DNA from: Ruminococcus flavefaciens MA2007
GTDB lineage: Bacteria; Bacillota; Clostridia; Oscillospirales; Ruminococcaceae
Reading direction: 5' to 3'
Assembly (NCBI RefSeq): GCF_000621845.1
Contig: NZ_JHXF01000016.1
Span: 22,701-86,700 of the forward strand
Length of the DNA: 64,000 nt
Position numbers and translations under genes: made by a program. Under the pieces are notes generated by a model. That model ran no database searches. It worked only from the letters and a program-made list of their open reading frames with translations, and was not told where the DNA came from. Positions 6,785 through 14,915 of this stretch are shown here, piece after piece; within the stretch, counting starts at the first letter, position 1, and each line of letters begins with the position of its first letter.

Positions 6785-7285
6785 CTATCTCAGGGGGACT
6801 AACGGCAGCTCTATTGGTTTATCGCTGTCGGTTGTATCGGACGGCGTATCCTGCACCGCCTGTGTGGTTGTCTGCTGAACAGGCTTTGATGTGGCTGCCG
6901 CGGACTCAGAGCCGTCCTGCTGTGCCTTTGTAGTTGTTGCAGGCTCGGCAGAGCTGTTTGCTTTGGTTGTGACGGTATCATTGCCTTGCTCGTTCACGGC
7001 TTTTGTTGTAGTGGCAGGTTTTTCTTCTTTGGCAGATGAATCCGCAGTTGTAGTGGTGTGTTCCGTAGGGGATATGTTATCTTCTGTATCCTTGGCGGAC
7101 TGCTTCGAGGAGGAATCGCTCACCGTAGCAGTTGTTGTACTTTCCGTGGCAGTGTCCTCCGCTGATGAACTGCTTTCGTTGTGGCAGCCTGTCAGCAGAA
7201 GCGCCGACAAAAGAAGAATGTATTGCAGCGCAAAGGTGTAATCCTTGTCAGTGCAAAAGAGAATATTGACACAGACACTCCGCAA
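6785..7285 (-). pseudogene. Truncated lipoprotein fused at its 5' end to resolvase DNA
   Basis: The frame reads as a lipoprotein from about 7230: hydrophobic I-L-L-L-S-A-L-L-L-T-G-C (lipobox LTGC), a long Ser/Thr/Ala-rich linker and the tail D-S-D-K-P-I-E-L-P-L-V-P-L-R. Upstream of that, the only start is a TTG lying in DNA that encodes a resolvase on the other strand. The natural 5' end and ribosome site are therefore missing, apparently replaced by the resolvase fragment. Whether any protein is made is doubtful. Confidence 0.6.
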
Positions 7286-7555
7286 GGGCGATTCGTCCTG
7301 TCTATATTTGCGGCGCTCTCAGAGCTTGAACGTGAGCAGACCTTACAGCGCCAGCGCGAGGGTATCGCTATTGCGAAAGCACAGGGAAAGTACAAAGGTC
7401 GGCAGCCTATTCCTATCGACTGGATAAAGTTCGGACAACTGTACGAGCAGTGGAAGTCTGGTACTATTACGGCAGTATGGTTTCAGAAGGAAATGGGTCT
7501 GCGTGCAAACACCTTCTATCGTCGGCTCAGGGCGTATGAAGCAAGGTGTATTTGA
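7235..7555 (+). pseudogene. Serine resolvase, C-terminal fragment
   Basis: From about 7235 the plus strand encodes the C-terminal part of a resolvase/invertase: V-S-A-K-E-N-I-D-T-D-T-P-Q-G-R, then F-A-A-L-S-E-L-E-R-E and G-I-A-I-A-K-A-Q-G-K-Y-K-G-R-Q-P, followed by a C-terminal helix-turn-helix (M-G-L-R-A-N-T-F-Y-R-R-L). The catalytic serine domain is absent, because the upstream DNA belongs to the lipoprotein gene on the other strand. It marks an old recombination junction near 7210-7235. Confidence 0.8.
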
Positions 7556-7562
7556 ATAAGTA

Positions 7563-7583
7563 GGAGCCGGCTCGACCGGCTCC
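7563..7583 (+). terminator. Hairpin after the resolvase fragment
   Basis: Perfect stem GGAGCCGG-CTCGA-CCGGCTCC with a poor T tract; possibly the old resolvase terminator. Confidence 0.55.
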
Positions 7584-7738
7584 AATCTTTCAATAAGGTG
7601 GCAGTTTTATATGACATATTTCAAAAGCTGAAAAACAACTTATGTGACACGTTTTTTGAGTGTGTCAGTAGGCTATAGGCTATTGACATACTATAGTGAG
7701 CCTTGCTACAAAGGAACTCTAAGCTCATACTATTATAA

Positions 7739-7999
7739 TTATAGATTCGCTGTAAATTTCCTTCTGACGTCGTCAGAAGATATCCAGCCTTCCTGTTCGC
7801 CGGATTTTCTGCCCTCGTCAAGCTTGCACATTAATTTGAGCGTTGCTTTGGTACGCTCATATTCCTCCTGTTCAGCTATATCGACAATAGCATAGCAGCC
7901 TCTGCCGTTTTTTGTGAGGTAAACAGGAGAACCAATCGCAACATTCTGCAACACAGAGGAATAGTTTCTGAGAGCTGAAATCGGAACTATATTTGGCAT
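7739..7999 (-). CDS. Phd/YefM-family antitoxin, apparently orphan
   Basis: The 86-aa protein starts at ATG 7999 after GGGAGAT. The first half (I-V-P-I-S-A-L-R-N-Y-S-S-V-L, then P-V-Y-L-T-K-N-G-R-G-C-Y-A-I-V-D-I) is the Phd/YefM DNA-binding fold; the charged C-terminus would wrap a toxin. In type II systems the toxin usually follows directly, but the DNA downstream (7600-7738) encodes nothing like RelE, ParE or Doc. It has a consensus promoter of its own. It may be a relic or act in trans. Confidence 0.8.
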   Translation of the reverse strand: MPNIVPISALRNYSSVLQNVAIGSPVYLTKNGRGCYAIVDIAEQEEYERTKATLKLMCKLDEGRKSGEQEGWISSDDVRRKFTANL

Positions 8000-8028
8000 A
8001 AGAATATCTCCCTTCATTTTCTGCCTAT

Positions 8029-8057
8029 ATTATATGCCAAAAGAAATATGATGTCAA
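8029..8057 (-). promoter_or_regulatory. Promoter of the antitoxin gene
   Basis: TTGACA (8057-8052), a 17-base spacer and TATAAT (8034-8029) on the minus strand. Confidence 0.85.
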
Positions 8058-8126
8058 GTTTTACGATGAATATTACGATTGAAATATCTGAAATCGAATT
8101 ATTGCCCGTAATGGAAGCGGGCGTGA

Positions 8127-9080
8127 TTACTCATTCTTTGTTTTCTTCGGATTCTTTGCGTTCCTGTCTTTCATTTTAAAGAATGTCAGCAGATCATCTG
8201 TTCCGATTTCATTTTCAATTTCCTTTGTTAGCTCTGGTCTGTCATAGAGATAGTCATAAATATTTTGGAAAAACTTTACATACTCGGAAGCTAAAGAACC
8301 TGTTTCTAATAATTCATCAGCACAAACACAGCCAGAATTCTTTTTGAGCTCCGCATATGCTTTTATAAAATCAACCGTTTTGTTCTGACAATCCTGTATA
8401 ATTACGAGCATTAATTGCAGAACAAGGTTTGCATAATCCTCCTGAGAAAAGCAGCCTGACAAAACTTCATTAAGCGGTAACGAAGTGTCAATATTGGGGC
8501 GAAGCCCTTTCCATATATATGAGCGCTTTCCGTATTCATTTTCTTTTATCATATCGCCAAAGGGCATATCATGATTAAGGACATTAGAATTATCGTAAAG
8601 ATTTTTCATTTCATAAGCAAACTTTTTAATACTTAATGCTCTTGTAAAATTAATTGAAGAATGAATTGCTGCTACCCATTCATCTATGGTAACATCATCC
8701 AGATCCCAATCGTCATAAGACACTTCATACTTGATCAAAGATTCAGCACGATTTCCAAGCTCGATTATCTTGTCATAATCGCTCTCATCTATACTGTCGT
8801 TAAACCAATCCACAAAAATATGATCAACATCATCTTTGCCTTGTGGGAAATATGATTTTATAAGCAGAGCTTTAACTATGCTTTTATCTTTCAATGGTAT
8901 CATATCTTTTTCCCTGCAACGCCAGTCAAGTTTACTGCGCATGACAACACGGTTCATCAGAAAATTATATTTATTTCTTAGGCTTTTCTTGGTACTCTCA
9001 TCAATCGGCTGAGTTTTAGAAATTTTATCATGATAAATCTCTTTACTCAGCTCCGATAAAGGAATATATTCTTTGTTCAT
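8127..9080 (-). CDS. Unrecognised 317-aa acidic helical protein
   Basis: I do not recognise a family. The protein starts at ATG 9080 after AAAGGAG. It is rich in D, E, K and aromatic residues, predicted mostly helical, with a lysine-rich tail (K-N-P-K-K-T-K-N-E) and no signal peptide or membrane segment. It is divergent from the operon that starts at 9332, with a 250-base gap containing candidate promoters for both. It could be a regulator or partner of that operon; this is position-based inference. Confidence 0.65.
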   Translation of the reverse strand: MNKEYIPLSELSKEIYHDKISKTQPIDESTKKSLRNKYNFLMNRVVMRSKLDWRCREKDMIPLKDKSIVKALLIKSYFPQGKDDVDHIFVDWFNDSIDESDYDKIIELGNRAESLIKYEVSYDDWDLDDVTIDEWVAAIHSSINFTRALSIKKFAYEMKNLYDNSNVLNHDMPFGDMIKENEYGKRSYIWKGLRPNIDTSLPLNEVLSGCFSQEDYANLVLQLMLVIIQDCQNKTVDFIKAYAELKKNSGCVCADELLETGSLASEYVKFFQNIYDYLYDRPELTKEIENEIGTDDLLTFFKMKDRNAKNPKKTKNE

Positions 9081-9331
9081 ATATTTAACTCCTTTTACAT
9101 AAAAATCTCGGGAATGAAATCTCGTAAATATGTTTCCTCGCTTTAGTACTAAAAGTGAAGTATAATGAGGATACAGCAGAAATGCTGAGGAAACTGTTTG
9201 GAAATTAAGAAATTATAGGCGCTCGTATATTTGAGCCTGCGTTTTTCCTTGAAAACTACGTAGATATTAAGAAAAAGTGCAGGCAAGAATTGGAACTGAC
9301 CTATACTTTTTGAAAAGTAAGGAGGTTTTTT

Positions 9332-9991
9332 ATGAATAATCAATGGGGAAAAGGAGGATACAATTATCCTCAGGTAGGTCAAAAGGCTTCTCAGGCATAC
9401 GTTTCAAGACAGTTTGGACAACAGATGCTCAGTCAGACTTTTGGGAACGGAGCAGGTGTGTCACCTGCGCTTAACGTGTCATATTCAAGAAGGTATAGTG
9501 CGTTTCCACAGGCATATTCAGCAAATATGCAAAATAATTGCATGAATACGCAGTTCTCAACTATGGAGTGGAGCGAGGATGCAACAAGTGCGGCATATTC
9601 AGCGTCAACATATGGAACATCGGTACCAGATATGGATCAGCGTATTTCTACGCAATCGGCAGCCATATCACCACCGCCGTTGCCACCACCGCAACCCGTG
9701 GCTCAACCACAACCGTTACCACCACCGCAGCCTGTGGTACAACCGCAATCGTTACCTCCACCGCCACCACAAGTGGTAGCAGGCTTTAGCAGGAGAAATC
9801 TCCCTCCTCAGGGAGTAATTCCGGATGTTGTAAATGAGCAGTCAACATACAAGCTTGATTTCGCAAAGTATGTATGGTATCTTGAAAATTCTAATAACAA
9901 GGGTAAGGTTCGAACACAGGATCTCACAAGCGGCTTTATAGCTTCGGGAATTACGAAAATATTAACCGAGGAAAAAAACTGCGTTGTGTAA
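9332..9991 (+). CDS. Proline-rich protein, first gene of the ATPase operon
   Basis: Start ATG 9332 follows AAGGAGG. The first 110 residues are Asn/Gln/Ser/Tyr-rich and low-complexity. Residues about 112-150 are a polyproline region of P-P-P-Q-P-V units. A compact C-terminal segment (Y-K-L-D-F-A-K-Y-V-W-Y-L-E-N-S-N-N-K-G-K-V-R-T) follows. No signal peptide or membrane segment is visible, so this looks like a cytoplasmic adaptor with a flexible middle. No known family comes to mind. It is followed after 14 bases by the 157-aa gene. Confidence 0.65.
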   Translation: MNNQWGKGGYNYPQVGQKASQAYVSRQFGQQMLSQTFGNGAGVSPALNVSYSRRYSAFPQAYSANMQNNCMNTQFSTMEWSEDATSAAYSASTYGTSVPDMDQRISTQSAAISPPPLPPPQPVAQPQPLPPPQPVVQPQSLPPPPPQVVAGFSRRNLPPQGVIPDVVNEQSTYKLDFAKYVWYLENSNNKGKVRTQDLTSGFIASGITKILTEEKNCVV

Positions 9992-10005
9992 TACTGGAAT
10001 ATGTT

Positions 10006-10479
10006 ATGAAAAATACAACATATCGGGATATTATGACTGCTGAGGATTACAAAGCAGAAAGGTATAATAAGTATCTTAAAGAGATTGAGAGAAAGCCCAA
10101 GTGTACAGGAATCCAGTTCAATAACCTGAGTAGCTTTGTTTTTAATCAGTCTGAAGAGAAAGAACTGATACTTTATTCTCGCCCGGGGTTTCACGATTAT
10201 GGAGTAGGGGTAGTATATGCGGCGAATCCTGAAGACAATTATATCCCGCGAGAAATGCTTTCAAAGGGCGTTACACTGTGCAAGCTTGTGCCTCTAAATG
10301 ATGCTCCGGAAGCAATTATTGCTAACGTTAAAAGTATTCTTGCGGCTCATAAAAATCTCAGGTTTATGGGAGCTTATCGCTTCGGTAGCAAGCTGCTGTA
10401 TTTTCTCGAAGAAGCTGGGCTGAATGTCGAACAGATTGCTATTATCAAGCCTTCAACAAAATGCAGTGAAGATTTTTGA
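10006..10479 (+). CDS. Unrecognised 157-aa protein, second gene of the ATPase operon
   Basis: The protein has an alpha/beta pattern (L-I-L-Y-S-R-P-G-F-H-D-Y-G-V-G-V-V-Y, then an internal helix and G-A-Y-R-F-G-S-K-L-L-Y-F-L-E-E-A-G-L) and no signal or membrane segment. Its stop overlaps the TTG start of the ATPase by four bases, so the two are translationally coupled and may form a complex. The ribosome site before its own ATG is weak, which also suggests coupling to the preceding gene. I cannot assign a function. Confidence 0.65.
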   Translation: MKNTTYRDIMTAEDYKAERYNKYLKEIERKPKCTGIQFNNLSSFVFNQSEEKELILYSRPGFHDYGVGVVYAANPEDNYIPREMLSKGVTLCKLVPLNDAPEAIIANVKSILAAHKNLRFMGAYRFGSKLLYFLEEAGLNVEQIAIIKPSTKCSEDF

Positions 10480-12728
10480 CAGCATTACTGGCGACAAGAG
10501 ACATAACAAACAAAGATCCTGTTCCTTCAGTTGAGTCCGGTGAAAAAGCCGTGCTTAAGGAGAATGAACTGAATTGGGACGGAATCTGTCTCTATGCGGA
10601 CAGGTCTTTTGTTGACGAAGAAAAGAAGGTGTCAACTGGACTTAAAACCATAGTAAGGCGCAATACAAATGGCGAGAAGGGCAGAAACCTTGCTGCGGTT
10701 ATTTCGGATAAGGCTGATATGATCGCTGCTAAAAGCATTCCCAACGATTTCTTCGTGATAAATACTGACGGTGTTGAAGTTACAGCACCTGCTGACTGGG
10801 TAAAGTATGTGTTTGGAGAGTTCGAGACCTTGATAGTCTCAACGATTACATCTCGCGGTGCGGAGGTCAAGGCATTTTTTAGAGAGCAGGTACCGGTATT
10901 TAGGTCGAAGCTGGCTAATGTATGTCAGGGCAAGGCACTGGACACTTTAGTAATGTTTTATACTGCTGAATTCTTCTTCAGGCGTTTTATGAACATCAGC
11001 ATTTTGAGTGATGAGGATCTGAATGATGCTCCTTCACTGATAGTTTGCGATATCGAAAAGCTGCTGAGTTTAGACGAATTCCAGGTTCATGACTTTGCTT
11101 CAATTCTCAGTGAGCGTATAAGATCAGCGGTATATGAGGTATTGCAAAAGCGTAATAATATCCGTTTTGATGATGACGGAAAATCGCTCCTTCTGGACGG
11201 CGACAGATTGTTTATTTCCGCAAGGATACTGCGAGATATCATTACGAGCATGAAAAGCATACGTCAGATTGAAACGCTTATTAGTGCCTTGAAAAGGCTG
11301 GGATATTTGGAAAAAACTGACGGCAATACTAATCCGGTTGTTCTGCATAACAGCGCAGGAGAGTCTCAGCGCCTGTACCTATATAATATATCAATCGAAA
11401 TACTGGATGCTGATGTAGTTTACAGGCTTCAAAATCCTGATATGGACGCTTTCATGTTTGAAAAGTCAGATATACCACAAGATGATTTCTTGACGATTCT
11501 CAACGATGGAAATGGGCATTACGCAGGCAAGAAGGTCTGCTACAATGATGAAGAGAACGGTCATTTCTACATAACGGGGCAGAGTGGCTGGGGAAAGTCA
11601 TACTTGCTTTGCCAGCTCCTCGCTAAGTGCTTCAAACTTGGGCACCGTGTAGTTGCCTTTGCATCTTCAAAAACATCTTTTACGTATGAAAAGCTCTGTT
11701 GTAGCCTTTCTAAGAGCTTTGTCGATAAAAACGTAACTATCTACGACCTTGACCAGGAGGGAATACCGATTGATCTTTTCGGGATTGATCGCAATGTAAA
11801 CCTTACTGTGAATAAAAAGCTTCTTCTTGGAGTTTTGCAAGCTGGTATCGGAGAACTTAGTCCTCAGCAGACTAACGCACTTCGTAAGGTGTTGTCGAAG
11901 GTCATTACTGACCTTGATGACAATGATAGAATTACCTGTGATTCGATTATTAACAAGCTTAATGGGATTGACAAGGAGTTCTTCACAACCGAAAACGTGA
12001 AAGACTATCTCGAGCCACTCCTAGACGAACTGGAAGATTGTGATTATGAGCTTTCCAAACTTAACGAATGCGACAGACACAATTGTAAAACAATTCTCCG
12101 CCGCCTCAACGGTGGCGGAAATAATAACAGTACAACACTGGAGAGTCTGCTCAATCGTATTGAGCCTCTTATTGAGGACATCGAAGGATGTGGCATGGCT
12201 GAGAGATCATGGAGTGAGTTTCTCAGAAACTCGAATAATATCGTTGTTATTCGTACGGAGTCGGGAAATCAAATCATAGATATGATGTTGGAGTCATTAT
12301 ACAACTACCAACACGATAATCCTCAGGTCGCTCTGGACGTGTTTATCGATGAAATTCAGAACCAGAATTTTATGGAAACAAGCCCGATACGTAAGATCAT
12401 GAAAGAAGGGCGCAATAGCCATATTTCCTTTTATGGAGCCACACAGGATTATTATCCGTATAATACAGATCTCGGCAAAGTAATGGGAAAAGCAGGCGTG
12501 CAGATTTTCCTTAAACCTTCATCGAATTCTGAGAGTTTAGTGTTGGCAGAGCTGCGCTACAGAAAATCCGAATTATACCGATTTGATGGTATGGAGCGCG
12601 GTGATATAATTGTAAAGGCTAATCTCTTCAACAAGAAGCTTGGACGTAATGTTCCAACCATTCTTAGCGGACATGTTGATGACTTCATATTTGATGAAGA
12701 GAACGTAAGAGATGGTATAGTTGATTAG
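10476..12728 (+). CDS. HerA/VirB4-like P-loop ATPase, third gene of the operon
   Basis: The 750-aa product contains Walker A G-Q-S-G-W-G-K-S at about residues 368-375, Walker B V-A-L-D-V-F-I-D-E at about 618-626, and a sensor-like G-A-T-Q near 655. This is the layout of HerA/FtsK/VirB4 ring ATPases that move DNA or drive secretion. Before the ATPase core, residues 245-310 resemble a winged helix (S-A-L-K-R-L-G-Y-L-E-K-T-D-G-N). The N-terminal 240 residues are unlike anything I know. The start is TTG 10476, overlapping the upstream stop. HerA relatives in defence loci usually have a nuclease or SIR2 partner; none is visible here. Confidence 0.75.
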   Translation: MTALLATRDITNKDPVPSVESGEKAVLKENELNWDGICLYADRSFVDEEKKVSTGLKTIVRRNTNGEKGRNLAAVISDKADMIAAKSIPNDFFVINTDGVEVTAPADWVKYVFGEFETLIVSTITSRGAEVKAFFREQVPVFRSKLANVCQGKALDTLVMFYTAEFFFRRFMNISILSDEDLNDAPSLIVCDIEKLLSLDEFQVHDFASILSERIRSAVYEVLQKRNNIRFDDDGKSLLLDGDRLFISARILRDIITSMKSIRQIETLISALKRLGYLEKTDGNTNPVVLHNSAGESQRLYLYNISIEILDADVVYRLQNPDMDAFMFEKSDIPQDDFLTILNDGNGHYAGKKVCYNDEENGHFYITGQSGWGKSYLLCQLLAKCFKLGHRVVAFASSKTSFTYEKLCCSLSKSFVDKNVTIYDLDQEGIPIDLFGIDRNVNLTVNKKLLLGVLQAGIGELSPQQTNALRKVLSKVITDLDDNDRITCDSIINKLNGIDKEFFTTENVKDYLEPLLDELEDCDYELSKLNECDRHNCKTILRRLNGGGNNNSTTLESLLNRIEPLIEDIEGCGMAERSWSEFLRNSNNIVVIRTESGNQIIDMMLESLYNYQHDNPQVALDVFIDEIQNQNFMETSPIRKIMKEGRNSHISFYGATQDYYPYNTDLGKVMGKAGVQIFLKPSSNSESLVLAELRYRKSELYRFDGMERGDIIVKANLFNKKLGRNVPTILSGHVDDFIFDEENVRDGIVD

Positions 12729-12854
12729 GTATGTGTCCTTCGTGAAACTATCTACTCATTAATTATATCTGCTTGACTTCGATGTGTCAATAGGAAAAAA
12801 TATGGTATATTTACCGTTAACAAGAATCATAATTAATATGAAGGAGGGGAAATC

Positions 12855-13013
12855 ATGAAAAAATCAGAATCGCCGGAGGTGGCACTCAAAAAACAAACCC
12901 TGACGGCATGGGCACATATCTTATATAAAAACGGCTGGATAGACCATACTCGTCTTGGAAAAATGGTTGAATTGATCGAACATATTGATCGAGTCAGTGG
13001 TAATATGCAGTAG
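12855..13013 (+). CDS. 52-aa protein ahead of the serine recombinase
   Basis: ATG 12855 follows AAGGAGGGG. The product (M-K-K-S-E-S-P-E-V-A-L-K-K-Q ... Y-K-N-G-W-I-D-H-T-R-L-G-K-M-V-E-L-I-E-H-I-D) is helical and basic. I have the impression that similar short proteins often precede large serine recombinases in Clostridia, but I cannot name a family or role. It has its own terminator (13029-13057), so it is transcribed separately from the recombinase. Confidence 0.7.
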   Translation: MKKSESPEVALKKQTLTAWAHILYKNGWIDHTRLGKMVELIEHIDRVSGNMQ

Positions 13014-13028
13014 AATTTACTTTATTTA

Positions 13029-13057
13029 CCTGCCGCTGTTAGCGGCAGGCATTTTTT
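13029..13057 (+). terminator. Terminator of the 52-aa gene
   Basis: Perfect nine-base-pair stem CCTGCCGCT-GTT-AGCGGCAGG followed by CATTTTTTT. Confidence 0.9.
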
Positions 13058-13061
13058 TCAC

Positions 13062-13089
13062 TTGACAATTAATACTGGTATGATATAAT
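13062..13089 (+). promoter_or_regulatory. Promoter of the serine recombinase
   Basis: TTGACA (13062-13067), a 16-base spacer and TATAAT (13084-13089), directly after the preceding terminator. Confidence 0.8.
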
Positions 13090-13126
13090 AAATATGATGA
13101 TAACGTACCGAAAAAGGAGGGCATCT

Positions 13127-14818
13127 ATGGATATCTATAGCATTGCTAATCAGATGAAGGCAGAGCGCAAGACTATTTTTGATGTTAAAATGCGTGTGAC
13201 TTTCTATGCTCGTGTCTCTACTACAAAGGACGAGCAGGAGAACTCCGTGGAGAACCAGATAGCTTTTTTTACGGACATGATAAAAAACAATCCCAACTGG
13301 GAGTATGTTGAGGGCTATGTTGACCGTGTCCGCGGCGAATCTGCTGAGAACCGTGCAAGTTTCATGCGCATGGTTGAAGATGGCAAGGCAGGAAAGTTCG
13401 ACCTTATCCTTACCAAAGAGGTCAGCCGTTTCGCCAGAAATACCATTGACAGCCTCACGTATACAAGAGATCTGCTTAGGGCAGGTGTCGGAGTATTCTT
13501 CCAGAATGACAATATCTGCACTATTGATACGGACAGCGAGCTTCGCCTCACTATAATGTCCAGTATAGCGGCAGATGAAGTGCGAAAGCTCTCCGAGCGT
13601 GTGCGCTGGGGACACAAACGCGCTATCGAAAGCGGTAATGTAATGGGGAACAGCCGTATCTTCGGGTACGATAAACAGGATTGCAGACTTGTTATAAACG
13701 AAGCTGAAGCCGAGATGGTAAGGCTGATATATGAGCTTTATTCGACAGGGGACTACAGTTCCCGAAAAATCGAGAATATACTCTGGGAAAAGGGATACCG
13801 CAACAGAAACGGCTCACGCATACATCATAACACTATTAACGGGATAATCCAGAATCCTAAGTATAAAGGCTATTACTGCGGCAACAAGGTCAAGATCGTG
13901 GATTACCGCACCCGTGAACAGCGTTTCCTGCCCGAGGAAGAGTGGGTTCTCTATAAAGACGAAACAGGGGAGGTAGTTCCTGCAATCGTCAGTGAGGAGC
14001 TATGGGAAAAGGCGAATTCTATTTTCAACGAGCGCAGTACGGCTATCAAGACAAGGGGACGCTCTTTCAAGGATAAAAGTGTTTTCACCGGTGTAATATG
14101 GTGTAAGGCGCATGACAAGCCATACTGGCGGACCAGCTATTCCAACAGCGTTTCAAAGGGAAAGTCTGTATATCAGTGGATTTGCAGCGAAAAGAAGCGT
14201 TTCGGGGCTAAGAGCTGTGCATCTTTTTCGATAATGGAGGAAGATCTCTATAAAATGCTGTCAGAGCATTTCCAGACAATTGCAGGTAATATTGATGAGT
14301 ATGTTACAGATTTTATGCGGATATACCGTGAAAGCGGACGTGATACTGGTTTACAAGGTCAGATAAATCATCTGACATCAAGTTTGACAAAAGAAAAGGC
14401 CAAGCGTGAAAAGCTGCTTGACCTGTATACGGATAATATTATTTCGCGTGATGAGTTCCGTGAGCGTAACGACAGTGTCAATGTTCTTATCTCACAGCTT
14501 GAAGAAGATATTCACGCACTGGAACTCAAGGCACAGGAAAAAGATGATTATGCAAAGGAAATGGCTAACATAGAAAATTACTTCCGCACTATGTACACAC
14601 CCGGACATCAGATGTCACATGATGAAGTCGATGAAATGACAAAGGCGATCATAGACAGGATAGATGTTGTTCCGATAAACAGAGAATCTATGAAGCTTGA
14701 AGTTAAGCTTAAAACCAATATAGCTGCTGAAATCTCCTATATCAGGAATGATGGACGCTGCGTTCGTCGTTCTGGACATATCAGCAAGAAGATGATCGAT
14801 TCTTATAAGATGCAGTAA
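13127..14818 (+). CDS. Large serine recombinase (phage/ICE integrase type)
   Basis: The start is ATG 13127, seven bases after AAGGAGG, giving 563 aa. Domains in order: resolvase catalytic domain from about residue 20 (V-T-F-Y-A-R-V-S-T-T with the catalytic serine, later E-V-S-R-F-A-R-N-T-I-D-S), Recombinase domain at about 170-270 (I-F-G-Y-D, S-R-K-I-E-N-I-L-W-E-K-G-Y, I-I-Q-N-P-K-Y-K-G-Y), a degenerate zinc-ribbon region around 315-365 (visible Cys in G-V-I-W-C-K-A-H-D-K and W-I-C-S-E-K-K) and a coiled coil at about 405-485. Such enzymes integrate and excise elements at attP/attB. The 3' end plus terminator is repeated at 23062-23119. Confidence 0.95.
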   Translation: MDIYSIANQMKAERKTIFDVKMRVTFYARVSTTKDEQENSVENQIAFFTDMIKNNPNWEYVEGYVDRVRGESAENRASFMRMVEDGKAGKFDLILTKEVSRFARNTIDSLTYTRDLLRAGVGVFFQNDNICTIDTDSELRLTIMSSIAADEVRKLSERVRWGHKRAIESGNVMGNSRIFGYDKQDCRLVINEAEAEMVRLIYELYSTGDYSSRKIENILWEKGYRNRNGSRIHHNTINGIIQNPKYKGYYCGNKVKIVDYRTREQRFLPEEEWVLYKDETGEVVPAIVSEELWEKANSIFNERSTAIKTRGRSFKDKSVFTGVIWCKAHDKPYWRTSYSNSVSKGKSVYQWICSEKKRFGAKSCASFSIMEEDLYKMLSEHFQTIAGNIDEYVTDFMRIYRESGRDTGLQGQINHLTSSLTKEKAKREKLLDLYTDNIISRDEFRERNDSVNVLISQLEEDIHALELKAQEKDDYAKEMANIENYFRTMYTPGHQMSHDEVDEMTKAIIDRIDVVPINRESMKLEVKLKTNIAAEISYIRNDGRCVRRSGHISKKMIDSYKMQ

Positions 14819-14833
14819 CACCGCATCATAAAA

Positions 14834-14863
14834 GGGAACGCTATATAAGCGTTCCCTTTATTT
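14834..14863 (+). terminator. Terminator of the recombinase gene
   Basis: Stem GGGAACGCT-ATATA-AGCGTTCCC followed by TTTATTTTT. A closely related terminator exists at 23112-23410, split by a miniature element. Confidence 0.85.
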
Positions 14864-14915
14864 TTGCAGCCATTCCTTCTTTTTGAAAAATATGAGATTG
14901 ACAATAACGAAGTTA

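Noticed and set aside
7621..7821. Possible toxin partner of the Phd-like antitoxin
   Set aside because: The frame overlaps the antitoxin gene and the part beyond it (M-S-L-E-F-L-C-S-K-A-H) does not resemble RelE, ParE or Doc and lacks a ribosome site.
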